A stretch of DNA of 64,000 bases from Anthoceros angustus (lineage: Eukaryota; Streptophyta; Anthocerotopsida; Anthocerotales; Anthocerotaceae): NCBI GenBank assembly GCA_010909165.1, contig MU008187.1, positions 438,247 to 502,246 of the forward strand. The letters run 5' to 3'. The position numbers and the translations under genes are program-made. Positions 31,540 to 42,777 of this stretch are shown piece by piece. Each line of letters starts with the position of its first letter. Position 1 is the first letter of the stretch. The notes under the pieces were generated by a model that worked only from the letters and a program-made list of their open reading frames with translations, searched no databases and was not told the DNA's origin.

Positions 31540-32456
31540 GCCACGGCCGAGATTGGGCACCTTGAAATGCTCGTCTCCGGCTGAGGAGGTATCGAGCCAG
31601 CCAGGATCGCGCTTGGGCCATCCCGGGCCAGTAGGCAGCAAGAGGCAGAGACCCAACTTACGGCTGGGTGCAAGAATTTTGTGGGCGGTGGGCTCCCGGA
31701 TTCGGAATCACGATTCCCGCTTGCACGCACTGGCAATCGGATCCGATTGCGCACCGACAGCAGAAAATGCGCATTACACGCAACAGGTGTTGTTATTCCC
31801 CCAAAGCCAGTGGTGGTGAGAGATACCTTTACCGGTCGCAGCGTCCTCCAACCTGGGCAGCAGCTTCAAACGCTAGGACCGAGCAGCAGACCAATAGATA
31901 GCGCCCTTTCCTGTGCCCGGACGGCATGCGACAGAGGCGCGTAACGCGTGCCGCATCTGGCAGCAGGACTCTTCGTCTTGCCGTTTCCGCTACACATACA
32001 CCCACATGCTCTGTGGCTCTGAATGCAGCCAGCCCAAAAGCAGCCCAGTGCATTACCTGCGATCGGCTGCCGTTCCACCCGCTGGCGCTGCAGGCTGCAG
32101 CCAGCGCAGTGCTGAGCTAGGGTTGTGGGCGGTCAACTCAGGCTCCTGCCGAGAGTGGGGAAATGTGCTTGCAGCAGTCTTGCTTCTGGCGTCAGGGCAG
32201 AGAGATTGGACTGGTGCTGAGGAATTGGTGAATTGCAGGGCAGCATGGGAGGGAGTGAGCGCTGGTGGTGGGGATAGGGTTGACAGTCTGCAATTCTTGT
32301 GGTCGAAGGTACTTGCAGGATTATGCAAGGCTTCCTCTGCTTGCATGCAACGGCAGGCATGGTCATGAACCTGTTCAGGGCAGGGCAATGGGAGTAGGAA
32401 GGTAGCCTTAACGGGAGAGGGAAAGGAAGCGAAGGGAAGGTTGTGATCGATTGTCG
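31540..32456. promoter_or_regulatory. Divergent promoter region of D2HGDH and the OTU deubiquitinase
   Basis: About 0.9 kb of mixed GC content. Open frames on both strands are not conserved-looking. No RNA gene or repeat was noticed. Confidence 0.45.
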
Positions 32457-35400
32457 ATGACTCGGGTGGTGGTGCAGCGAGTAGGGGGGCCAGCGAACCC
32501 GTCGCAGAGAAGGGATGCCACCCCGTCTGCGTCATCCGCGTCCTCGTCGTCATCATCCTCGGTTTCTGCCCCTTATTCCCCTGCCTTCCCACCTGAGTCT
32601 GCCTCCGCGGAGGATGAGAGTGAGCATCATGGGTATGGAGAATCGGGCAATTTGGCAACTGATCCGGATAGCAGGTACTCGACTTGCAGCTCGCGGGAGA
32701 GGGATGAAGTTGGGCAGAAGGAGAATTGCGGTCTGGACAACTTGCCGGAAGGTTTGGACAGGAGGAGAGAAGGAGAACTGGGTGCGGTCTTGAGTGCTGC
32801 ACAGGTGGCCGGGGAGGGGAGGATTGAGGGCAGCGGTGTTTGGGGGGAGGGAGAATTCGGAAGAGCACTGGACTTGTCTGACGAGGATGAAGGGGCAAGT
32901 TGGGCATCTGAAAGGTCGGGTCCAGAGTGTGAGAATGTGGAGTGTGTGAGACCTGAACAGAGCATGGGGACGGAGCTTGCTGCAGGGGATGTAAGTGGGC
33001 GTGTTCAGTTTCAAACTCAGCATTGCAGCCAATGTTCCGGTGCCTCGTTCCATGTGTCAAGTACTTGCCCTGTCCAGCAATCTGCTCAGCAGGCCCTTGC
33101 TGCTGAGTCTCTTGGACATGCTACAGCTCAGCATTTGGTGCCTAGCTTGCAGTACCATCTTGAAGCGGGTGGTGGCGGGGCTGTTGCCTTTGAGAAGGAG
33201 GAGGTGGATGGGGGGAGGGCCAGCTGTGTGCGGAACGTCATAGAGTCGGTGGGCTGCTCGTATGTGTCAGCACCTGCCCCAGCTGCATCCTTGTCATCGT
33301 GTTCGTCCAAGTCTGTTAGCAGGAGAGGTGGTTGGATTGGACCTGCTGGATCTGGGGTAAGAGCGAGTGGTCCTTCAAGGAGGCTTCCAAGGGCTATGAA
33401 GAGTTCCAGGGTGTCACCAAATGGCTCCCGTCCATCATCTCCCAGGTCCTTTGGTGAAGGTGATGGCTACAACAGTGCGGATGAGCAGAGTGCATGGGGC
33501 TCCGGGCCAGTTGCCTACGAAGATGATGTACGCAGTGAATCTCTCTCCCAGTTCTCTGAATTGTTGTTGTCATGCACACTTGTCCTCCCATTTCATTTCC
33601 AGCTCATGTACTCGGGGTGGAAGTGGTCTATGGTGGAGGTGAAGATGCTTACAGTGGCTGTCTTCTGCAGGGTGAGAGAGAGAGGCAGTTTGAAATTGAT
33701 CTTCGGCGACTGAAGAACTTGGAGGTTAGAAGGATGGCAGAGGATGGCAACTGCCTCTTCAGGGCTGTTGCGGACCAGGTTTATGGTGACACAGAAATGT
33801 ACGATGATACAAGGCAGTTGTGCATAGACTACATGGTAAAGTCACACTTGCAAAGTGAAAATCTGACTGGGTCTTTGATGACATTGATGCTGTAAATGTG
33901 ATTACACACTCCAATATCTGGCCCTCCAGGTTCATTTGACTGTGATCTTGTGCATTATACCACGTTTTGGGACCTTTTTTGTCTCTGAGGGTCGGGATTC
34001 GATGAATGCCATGGTGCAGAGCCTGCTTATTTTCAGTCTGTCGGCTTCCTGGGATCCTGGTTCTGTCTCTTTCGGTGGACTTTGGCCAAGATTTTTGCAT
34101 GGAAGGATAACATCACCTGCCACTCTTGTGCAGGAGAAAGAGAGGGATCACTTTTCATCATTTGTCACAGAGAGCTTCACAGCTTATTGCAAAAGGAAAC
34201 GAAGAGACAAGGTGCCAGCCAGAATATTGTCCACATGTACCCTGAGAGCTAGTTATCTCTGATGACTTCAGCCTAGACGTGAGAAGAGAAATGAGACTAT
34301 CATCTGGCCTTTGCACTCACACTAGACCGGATACGCTTGTTTCGTTGTCAGGTGTATGGGAACAACCTTGAGATTCAAGCAATGGCTGAAATGTACAATC
34401 GACCCATCCACATTTACTCCTATTCAACAGGTAATTGATAACTGTGTTTAGCATATTCATGTCACAGTTCCTCCAAATTCTTACCTTGTTGCCAGTAAGC
34501 ACAATTTTTAACAGTCGTTTTGTCCTTCAGAGCCTATTAACATCTTTCATGGGAGTTATGAGACTGACTTGCCTCCAATGCGGCTCAGTTATCACCGTAG
34601 TAACCACTATAATTCTCTCGTCGATCCATGTAAGCCTGCTGTGGGGGCAGGTCTTGGGTTTAGTAGTCTTCGTGGGGTAAGCTTCCTTATCCTAGACTGT
34701 TGAGATGGAATGGATGGTTGATTTTGAAGAGCAGTAGCCTGCTCTAAATGCTGAACCATTTGTTAGTGAGCCTGAACTTTGGTTAGAAAGTGTCACACAA
34801 GGAATCCCAGTCGGTGGTATGAGACGATTCCACTAAAGTGACCTCAGTGCAGAAAGGAAAAAGGTCTTGGGTCTTGTTTATGGTGGGTCTTTAGCCTTGT
34901 TGTTCCATCATTTTACAGTGCGATAGAGATGGTCACACTAGTTGTCAGGTCTTGTGTCTCTGAGGATCACCAGGTTGAATCCCATGATTGCTTGTTTGAG
35001 TACAGAGGAATGTTGATAGAGAACAAGTTAAGGCTGCAATCAAGGCCCAGCAAGAGCAACAGATAGATAAAGTAAGTGGCTTTTTGAAGTTTGGTCTGGA
35101 GCAAAAAGGTTCTATGAACTTGAGGTACATATGAGATTGTTGCTGATGCAAAAGATGCATGCAGGCCCTTCTTGCTGAGGGTAGGTTCTACTCGGACTTG
35201 GAGCTGACTGAGCAAGAAATAGAGCGGATGGTGATGGAGGCATCCCGAGCTGAGTTCCTAGCCGAAGAAAACCACAGGCAGCAGTTTCCAGGGAATGAAG
35301 AGACGTCAAGTTCTGCCAGTGGCATGCCATCATCCTCTCGCACAAGTGAGCACATGTCTTCGAGAGTTGGAAACCTTTTTTCGCACATTGATTGATGGTG

Positions 35401-35739
35401 TGCCTCTTTGTTTTGTTACTTATCGTTCCACTTTGACCACCAGCGGCCATCCCAGAGGGTGCTGGCACTGTGGTAGTCGAGCAATTTCAGGGGTTGCAGC
35501 ATACTAGCCGTGCTATCAGTCCTTCCACAGCCGCCAGCACTGGTTCCGATGTTCAGCTGCCCAGCAATGTTAGGATGCTGCTGTCCATGGGCTTTAGTTA
35601 CTTGCGAGTCATGGAGGCGCATACCATCTTCGGGGATGATGTCAACAATATGCTTTGCTATTTATTGGAGACGGAAACAGGCAGCTTAGAAGATGGAGAA
35701 AATATGTGCAGAAGGAAAGGCAAAGCTACCGAAGGCTAG
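32457..35739 (+). CDS. OTU-domain cysteine deubiquitinase with C-terminal UBA (OTUD5 / plant OTLD1 type)
   Basis: Exon 1 (32457-33527) encodes a Ser-rich, acidic N-terminus of about 357 residues. Exons at about 33603-33834, 34134-34211, 34352-34430 and 34531-34629 encode the OTU fold: RRMAEDGNCLFRAVADQVYG (catalytic Asp and Cys), ERDHFSSFVTESFTAYCKRK, GNNLEIQAMAEMYNRPIHIY, and LSYHRSNHYNSLVDP (catalytic His). Later exons give IKAQQEQQ, then ALLAEGRFYSDLELTEQEIE and ERMVMEASRAEFLAEE. The C-terminal UBA-like VRMLLSMGFSYLRVMEAHTI ends in LLETETGS, stop at 35739. The OTU plus UBA order matches plant OTLD1-type enzymes, which remove ubiquitin, including from histones. All catalytic residues are present. 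The exon join near 35345 (ACA-A|GTGAGC) keeps the frame into the UBA exon. Confidence 0.88.
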
Positions 35740-36473
35740 TATCGATGTGTATATCAGTGCATTGGATCACTTTGCATGTTGCTGCGAAGGCAACTTGTAC
35801 ACTGAACATGTTGGCAAGCTTCCCAGTGTTCACTCAAAATCCTCTCCAAAACCCTTTTCAACGATGAGAAGGGAAGGGAAAATGTAAAATAAGTGTCTAA
35901 ACATTTTAGCAGTTTCCCGTGACGCACGCTGTATGAACGTTGGTTGCAAGCGCAGAGGTTCGAAACGTATTCGCACGTCTCCAAGTTTTGGGGTGAAGGC
36001 TTTTCTATCAGAGTGTAATTAAGAAATCAAGGTTAGGTATAAGATTATATTTTTTATATTTTGATTGAAAAATGTAAATAATGTACTTATATTTATTTTA
36101 ATTAAAAATTATGCTATATGTGATTTGCTTCATTAGATTTAATATTAGATTAGGAACCTACTATAATAGTAATGAATAGGTAGTCATATTTATACTTGTG
36201 TTTATTGATGGGTACTTAGGTGTACTTATAAGCTTTAGCTTTTGATAGTATAGATATCCATGAGTCTTTTGAGAGTAAGAAAGAGTTAAGTGAGGATCTA
36301 ACAAAATCTTATAAAAAGAAGAATGAAATTGGATATTGATAATGAACTTTGAAATTGATAATGAACTTTGACATTGATAATGAATTTTGAGATTGATAAT
36401 GAACTTTGAGATTGATAATGAACATTTTACAGCAAGATCAAACTTTGAGATTACATTGATTGAATAGTTTCAA
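35740..36473. other. AT-rich spacer with an 18-19-bp tandem repeat
   Basis: GC content drops abruptly here and stays low to about 40250. At about 36335-36430 the unit ATTGATAATGAACTTTGAG is repeated about five times. No gene was seen. Confidence 0.7.
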
Positions 36474-38063
36474 TCATACAAGAGCACCACAAGAAGTATC
36501 GTGAGGATGAAAAATAAATAGATTATTGCATTCCAAATCAAAATCATTATCCTCTGCAATGTTAAAATACTTTTCTAAAGTATTTGGTGATACTGTAAGA
36601 TTTCTTGAAAAAATGAACATTGATTGACTTACATCTCCATTATTATCTTGAACACATGAATAAACAAGGGCAGAATCATAACCATTTTCAGGTAGTCCTT
36701 CCAAAGCCAATACCCAATAAGGCGAAGTGGCAGGACATTGACTTGAATCATCATTTTCCAAAGTTATTGTAAGTTTTCCCAAGGTTGAATTACTTTGAAA
36801 ACCAGACCCTTGGGTGGAGCAAACAGTTGACGTATTGCATTGATCAATCAAAAGGAAGTTGGCAGTCATTTCTATGGCATCCAAACTCATCCTTATACTC
36901 TCAGTCTTTGCAAGAATGAAACTTATTTGATCCGCAATTTCCATAGTAAGATAGTTGAGTTGAATTGCGGAGTCAGTTGGAGGTTCTAAAGGCTCCAAAA
37001 ATACCGAGTCATCAGCAACAAAAAGCCTTGTAGCTATCTAAAAGAAGAAATATAAATAATTAAAGCTTATAGTTTACTACATGCATTCTAACATGACATA
37101 TAACCTGAAGATACCCAGTAAGTAACATGCAACAAAAAAACTTTATTACCGAGACTATCTCTACACGTTGAAGCTCAATTTGTGAGAGATGTTGAGTAAT
37201 ATTTGAAATTTGGTCACATTCAACATCTAAAAGTGACTTTAGCTTGGTTACTTCATCAGTTCTTGGTGCTCCGTTACTAAGATTAACTATTAGATTTTGA
37301 ATTAAACTCATATTTCCAGCCAGCAGGTCCAAAACATTTTCTATCTTGTCAGCTTCAATTTGGATCCGAGCTGAAGCAATTTCAAGTCCTTTTGCTTCAG
37401 TGGCAAATGGAAAAGCAACACGTGCAATAATGGCTCCAATCTGAATTTTCATGTTTTATTTTTAATTAACTCAGTAGAAAAAAAAAACTGTACACATGCT
37501 ATAATACTGGAAAGAAAAAATTAACGAGTCTCATTCTTCATGATATCATTCAGAAAGGAAAAAAATAATAATGAGAAAAAAATCTTATCAACCTGAGCCA
37601 CTGTTTGTGATATTCGTCCTGTAGCACCAAGTAACCTACAAATTTGTTTAGCTGCACCACAAGCATCATTAGTGGATCTACCGAGTGATCGTATCGCAAT
37701 AGTAGGCACCAAATCCATCACCCGTAGTCCACTATTCACTAATCCAAACGATGTGTTCGAATTTGCATCCAATTTGTAATTAGCTAGTTGACAAATAAGA
37801 CCAGGTTCATTTTCTAAGCTGTCTCGCCCGGTGCTTCCAATTTTATACCATTGTCCCATATAAGATGACAAATCAATGAAGTCATATGTTTTCGGTGAGG
37901 GACACGTCTTATTTCTTAGAACTCTGGGACAAAATCTGGGCGGTGAGTTCCCATAAGAGATGACTTCAGAATAACAACACAAATAACACAAGTGTAAAAT
38001 GAATAAAATACAGAACAATTCTCCCAAATGCCCGCATGTTCCTATATTTTGTGACATTGTCAT
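36474..38063 (-). CDS. Secreted lipocalin-like protein with a long helical insertion, copy 1
   Basis: Three exons are visible. Exon 1 (38063 to about 37592) has a hydrophobic signal-peptide-like segment (GELFCILFILHLCYLCCYS) and then the lipocalin entry motif LSSYMGQWYKIGS (GxW), followed by PGLICQLANYKLD. Exon 2 (about 37440-37148) and the start of exon 3 (about 37036) encode a helix-rich, coiled-coil-like insertion (IEADKIENVLDLLAGNMSLI; LKSLLDVECDQISNITQHLS). Exon 3 returns to lipocalin: SPYWVLALEG, SALVYSC, MFIFSRNLTVSPNTLEKY, ending HDTSCGALV. In ordinary lipocalins the GxW strand and the 'YWVLALD...W..SR' strand are closer; here about 250 residues separate them. Cysteines are numerous, fitting secretion. 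The ligand is unknown. The AT-rich composition differs from neighbouring genes. Confidence 0.65.
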
Positions 38064-39575
38064 TGTTTAGCATTGAATCCTCTCAGAATGTTAAAATACT
38101 TTTCTAAAAGTATTTGGTGATACCGTAAGATTTCTTGAAAATGAACATTGATTGACTTACATCTCCATTATTATCTTGAACACATGAATAAACAAGGGCG
38201 TAATCATAACCATTTTCGTGTAGTCCTTCCAAAGCCAATACCCAATAAGGCGAAGTGGCGGACATTGACTTGAATCATCATTTTCCAAAGTTATTGTAAG
38301 TTTTCCCAAGGTTGAATTACTTTGAAAACTGCACTTTGGGTGGAGCAAACAGCTGATTTATTGCATTGATCAATCAAAAGGAAGTTACATTTTCTATGGC
38401 ATCCAAACTCATCCTTATACTCTCGCCTTTGCAAGAATGAAACTTATTTGATCCGCAATTTCCATAGTAAGATAGTTGAGTTGAATTATGGAGTCGCTTG
38501 GAGGTTCTAAAGGCTCCAAAATACCGAGTCATCAAGCAACAAAAAGCCTTGTAGCTATCTAAAAGAAGAAATATAAATAATTAAAGCTTATAGTTTACTA
38601 CATGCATTCTAACATGACATATAACCTCAAGATACCCAAGAAGTAACATGCAACAAAAAAACTTTATTACCGAGACTATCTCTACACGTTGAAGCTCAAT
38701 TTGTGAGAGATGTTGAGTAATATTTGAAATTTGGTCACATTCAACATCTAAAAGTGACTTTAGCTTGGTTACTTCATCGCTCTTGGTGCTCGTTACTAAG
38801 ATTAACTATTAGATTTTGAATTAAACTCATATTTCCAGCCAGCAGTCCAAAACATTTTCTATCTTGTCACCTTCAATTTGGATCCGAGCTGAAGCAATTT
38901 CAAGTCCTTTTGCTTCAGTGGCAAATGGAAAAGCAACACGTGCAATAATGGCTCCAATCTGAATTTTCATGTTTTATTTTTAATTAACTCAGTAGAAAAA
39001 AAAAACTGTACACATGCTATAATACTGGAAAGAAAAAATTAACGAGTCTCATTCTTCATGATATCATTCAGAAAGGAAAAAAATAATAATGAGAAAAAAA
39101 TCTTATCAACCTGAGCCACTGTTTGTGATATTCGTCCTGTAGCACCAAGTAACCTACAAATTTGTTTAGCTGCACCACAAGCATCATTAGTGGATCTACC
39201 GAGTGATCGTATCGCAATAGTAGGCACCAAATCCATCACCCGTAGTCCACTATTCACTAATCCAAACGATGTGTTCGAATTTGCATCCAATTTGTAATTA
39301 GCTAGTTGACAAATAAGACCAGGTTCATTTTCTGCTCGCCTTTTGCTTCCAATTTTATACCATTGTCCCATATAAGATGACAAATCAATGAAGTCATATG
39401 TTTTCGGTGAGGGACACGTCTTATTTCTTAGAACTCTGGGACAAAATCTGGGCGGTGAGTTCCCATAAGAGATGACTTCAGAATAACAACACAAATAACA
39501 CAAGTGTAAAATGAATAAAATACAGAACAATTCTCCCAAATGCCCGCATGTTCCTATATTTTGTGACATTGTCAT
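38064..39575 (-). pseudogene. Second, damaged tandem copy of the lipocalin-like gene
   Basis: It repeats copy 1 at an offset of 1512-1528 bp. Exon 1 (39575-39103) is nearly identical, with a three-residue loss around GSKRRAENEPG. Exons 2 and 3 carry many one- to three-base losses (near 38269, 38330, 38380, 38425, 38492, 38778 and 38846) that break the frame. Most changes fall at CAG/CTG words. The copy ends about 100 bp short of copy 1's 3' end. It may be a pseudogene, or an assembly or base-calling artefact. Confidence 0.65.
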
Positions 39576-40603
39576 TGTTTAGCAGCTGAATCCTCTACTG
39601 AAATAGCTGAATCCTCTATTGAAATAGCTCATTAGCTATAAAATCTTCTTCCTTTATTTCTTTTAAATTATTTCTCAAATGTGAAAGAATCTCATGGTAT
39701 CATATATTATACGATTCTTGTGAGATTTGTGAAATAATATCATTATTTGTGATTGTTGAATGTCATGCACTTATGAAGCAAATACAAAGATCAAGTGAAC
39801 GCAGATCCGGGCTCAAATAGCAGCCATGATTTTGCACAATTTAACAACACACACAAACTCATTTTGGAAGAAGGCGGAGTTGTGTGTTTGGTTTGGTAGA
39901 ATAGTAGCTTTCTCAGTTAACCTCCTCCCCAATAAATCATTCATGATCAGTATCATGAGCAACAATCTAATGGATACACTACTATTTTAAATTTCAGTAT
40001 GTTGATTGTTTTCTGTCATGTCAGATTAGATTATACAAACCTAGTCCTTACATGGGATCTTAGAGTCTAGCATGCTGGAGCTCTGGTCTCTCCTTTTTCT
40101 TGTTTGTTCATGGTTATTGGATTACTCATGTGCAAGACTTTGTACCTAGTGTGGGAAAATTAAATTAGCTATCTATATAATTTATAATTATATTAGATAG
40201 TTATATATATATAATGGTAATAAAAAATTGAAATATTTGAACTAGTTGAATAAGCGGACAGAAAAGTCGAGTAGGAGAGGTAAAGAAGAGAGCAGGTGTG
40301 CGAGAGTTTGGCGGGGGTCCAAAGTGGCGCCAACTTCCAAAACAAGTTGGGCAACAACCCCGGTCCGCTTTCTTGTCAGGAGACAGGAGAGTTGGGGAAA
40401 GGAGCCAAGGCCCGAACTCGAGCGTGGCATATCTTCCGGGGCGTGGGTTAGACCACCAACTGTCGGCCCGCGGGCCCCTTCGAATTTCGAACAAGGGGAG
40501 AGGGCAGGGCAAGCGCCACGCCCGCACGGAGCCACGGACCCCTTTTCCTCGCACCCGGACCTCTTTCGCCCGTGAAGTTCACACACACGCAGCGAGTCCG
40601 AGA
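39576..40603. other. Spacer: AT-rich up to 40250, then GC-rich promoter-distal sequence
   Basis: A short direct repeat (GCTGAATCCTCTA(C/T)TGAAATAGCT) is present at 39586-39630. The sharp composition change at about 40250 marks the end of the AT-rich island. An E2F-like word TTTGGCGGG occurs at about 40305. No gene was seen. Confidence 0.5.
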
Positions 40604-41101
40604 CAAAATGGCGGGGCGGGGCGGGGCGGGATGACGTCAGTCGAATTTGGCGGGGCTAAAGTGGTGGCGAAACTAGCGCCAGCTGCTCCTCTGTCCGCAC
40701 CACTGTTGGCATGGCCGCTGGCTGGGCTGAATTCAAAGCCTCGCAAAGCGCCCGCTGCGCTGCAAGAGAGGGAGAGGGAGGAGGATGCCGCTGCCGCTGG
40801 CTGCCTCGGCCTCGGCCTCTGCCTCTGCCACCGCCTTCCTTCTTTCCCCTCTCCTGCGCACTGCTATATATCCTTCCCCCGCCCCGCCCCTCTCCACCCG
40901 GCGCTCCCTGCTCTCCTGCCTTGCGTGCCAGCGCGCAAGCGGCGGACGACGCCTCTCCTGCGTCCGAGTCGTGCACGAGTCGTGATCGCGTCTCGATTCG
41001 CGTTTGCGTTGCATCCGCGTTTGCGTTCTGCGTGTGAGCTTCGCGGGGTTGCGGTGCGGAATTCTGTGCTCTTGTGAGGAGGAGGAAGGGGGAGGCACGA
41101 C
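40604..41101 (+). promoter_or_regulatory. GC-rich promoter with (GGGGC)n, a TGACGTCA site and an E2F-like site
   Basis: GGCGGGGC repeats at 40609-40630 can form a G-quadruplex. They abut a perfect TGACGTCA palindrome at about 40632-40639, a bZIP/CRE-type site. TTTGGCGGG at about 40646 matches an E2F-type site. A TATATAT box lies at about 40865. This is followed by a long GC-rich leader to the ATG at 41102. Confidence 0.55.
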
Positions 41102-41627
41102 ATGGCCACCACGATGCGAGCCTTGGAGACGGGGCGCGGGCACGGGAACGAGAACGAGAACCAGAACCAGGTGCCGCTCTTCTTCGGGGAGCCGAGCGGG
41201 CAGCAGAGGCGGAGAATTGCGCCGCACGGGCTGCCGGACTCGCCGCTGCGGGATCTCACGCGCCTTGCTTATAATGTACGTAATTGCGAAGCCCCGGGCG
41301 GGGTGGGAGTGGATTGGCCTTTGCATCTGGAAAGTGGTGGAAAAGTGCGGGAATTTGTTTCTTGCTGCATGCTCTGGTGTGCATTGCATTGCATTGCATT
41401 TTTCCCGGTCCAGGTCCGCTCACGTTGCGCGCGCCCTGGTGCAGGTGATGAATGTGACGGAGCTGCAGAGGCCGTCCCCGATCAGGTGGAGATTACAGGG
41501 AGGGAGGCCGCTGGCCAGCCCGGCCAGCACGCCGCACAGGGCCAGCAAGGTTTCTGCCATTGGCAACGGAGTCTGCGCCGTGAACGTTGATTCCAGCACT
41601 GTGCTTCTGCGCAAGGGATTCAGATGA
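41102..41627 (+). CDS. Unknown small protein, 118 residues, two exons
   Basis: Exon 1 (41102-41275) and exon 2 (41445-41627) join in frame at a GTACGT donor and a GTGCAG acceptor. The N-terminus is Asn/Glu rich (GHGNENENQNQVPLFFGEP), followed by RRRIAPHGLPDSPLRDLTRL. The second exon has VMNVTELQRPSPIRWRLQGG and SPASTPHRASKVSAIGNG, ending in LLRKGFR. It contains proline-directed Ser/Thr sites (SP, TP) but no domain I recognise. The promoter has E2F-like and CRE-like words, so cell-cycle expression is possible but only inferred. The intron contains a (GCATT)n run near 41383. Confidence 0.55.
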
Positions 41628-42777
41628 CATGATAGCGCGGGGCTGTACAGGACAGGACAAGGATAGTGTAGGACAAGGCAAGATGAGAGTGGAGGAGATT
41701 GGGAGCGGGGACTCTAGGTATCTCCATCGCTCTCGGCGGCTTTCCCTCCTCAACTTCTCAACCGGGCTGGACCAGGCCCGGTCCGGCCCGGTCCGGTCCG
41801 GTCCGGTCGGGTCTGGTGTGCTGCAACAACAGCAACAACTAACAACTCTGGTCAGCTGCAACAGATTGGCCCAATTCTTTTAGGGTGATTGGGAACCCTA
41901 CATTATGGATGTATGAGGGAAGAAGAAGAGCGAGCATTGCCAAGCAATGGCTCTTTCTTTCTGGCAGCTTTCATCTCGGAAGCCAACTGACCGACTTCAG
42001 ATTGTAGGTAGCTAGTCTGTAGACAACTCACACACTCACACCCTCACACACATCCTCTCGAGGGTACGGCTTTCATCACAACCCGCATCTGTACTTCTCC
42101 CGCTCGTGGAGCAATTCCGATGCATTGAATTGAGCGGCCGTCACCAATGTGACGAGCCTTGCCACGATTTTCACTCTTTCTGACTCATCACGCGATTCAG
42201 ACGGATTCGGGATACAGTCCTGTGGAACGAGTCCAAGCGTTTCCCCGTGACATTTTGTCTCACCTAAAAGCTGCCTTGTGGCAGGTACAAAAAAGGAACG
42301 CTTTACCGCGGATTTCCCTCTCCTCTCTTCGCTACTATCCAATGCCAAGATCAGTTTGTGGGGATAAAAGCCTTCCCTACTGACGCCACACAGGCGGCAG
42401 GGCCCCACGGCGATCAGATGTCAGGCTTTGTGTCGGAGTTCCGAGGGTACATAAAAGCAACACCCGTGCCCATGAGCGTGGATGTAAAGTCTTGTTTTCT
42501 ACATAAATAACTCTCCAACTCAGAAATGCAGTGTCAGGTCTCCAACTCAGGAATTCAGTTGCATTTAAACCCTAAACCCTATAAAATTCAGTCATATTCA
42601 GTTCGTCTCCTGAGACAATCAGCGATAACTATTTGACTCTCGATCTGAAAAATTAAATTCAGTGAAGTATTACACAGAGTGAGCATAGGCATACTTTGGG
42701 GCAAAGCGATCATTTGAAGTTAGGAATACATGGATAATGTCATACATACAACCCAGACAGAGCACCTCCGTCTGACG
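41628..42777. other. Spacer between the unknown small gene and the 3' end of MMAA
   Basis: A (CCGGT)n repeat lies at about 41775-41815. A short repeat CTCCAACTCAG(G/A)AAT occurs twice near 42512-42555. A telo-box-like AAACCCTAAACCCT is at about 42567-42580. No conserved coding sequence was seen. Confidence 0.5.

Noticed and set aside
31290..31819. Separate small genes on either strand around the D2HGDH start
   Set aside because: Frames overlap the D2HGDH leader and promoter and show no conserved sequence.
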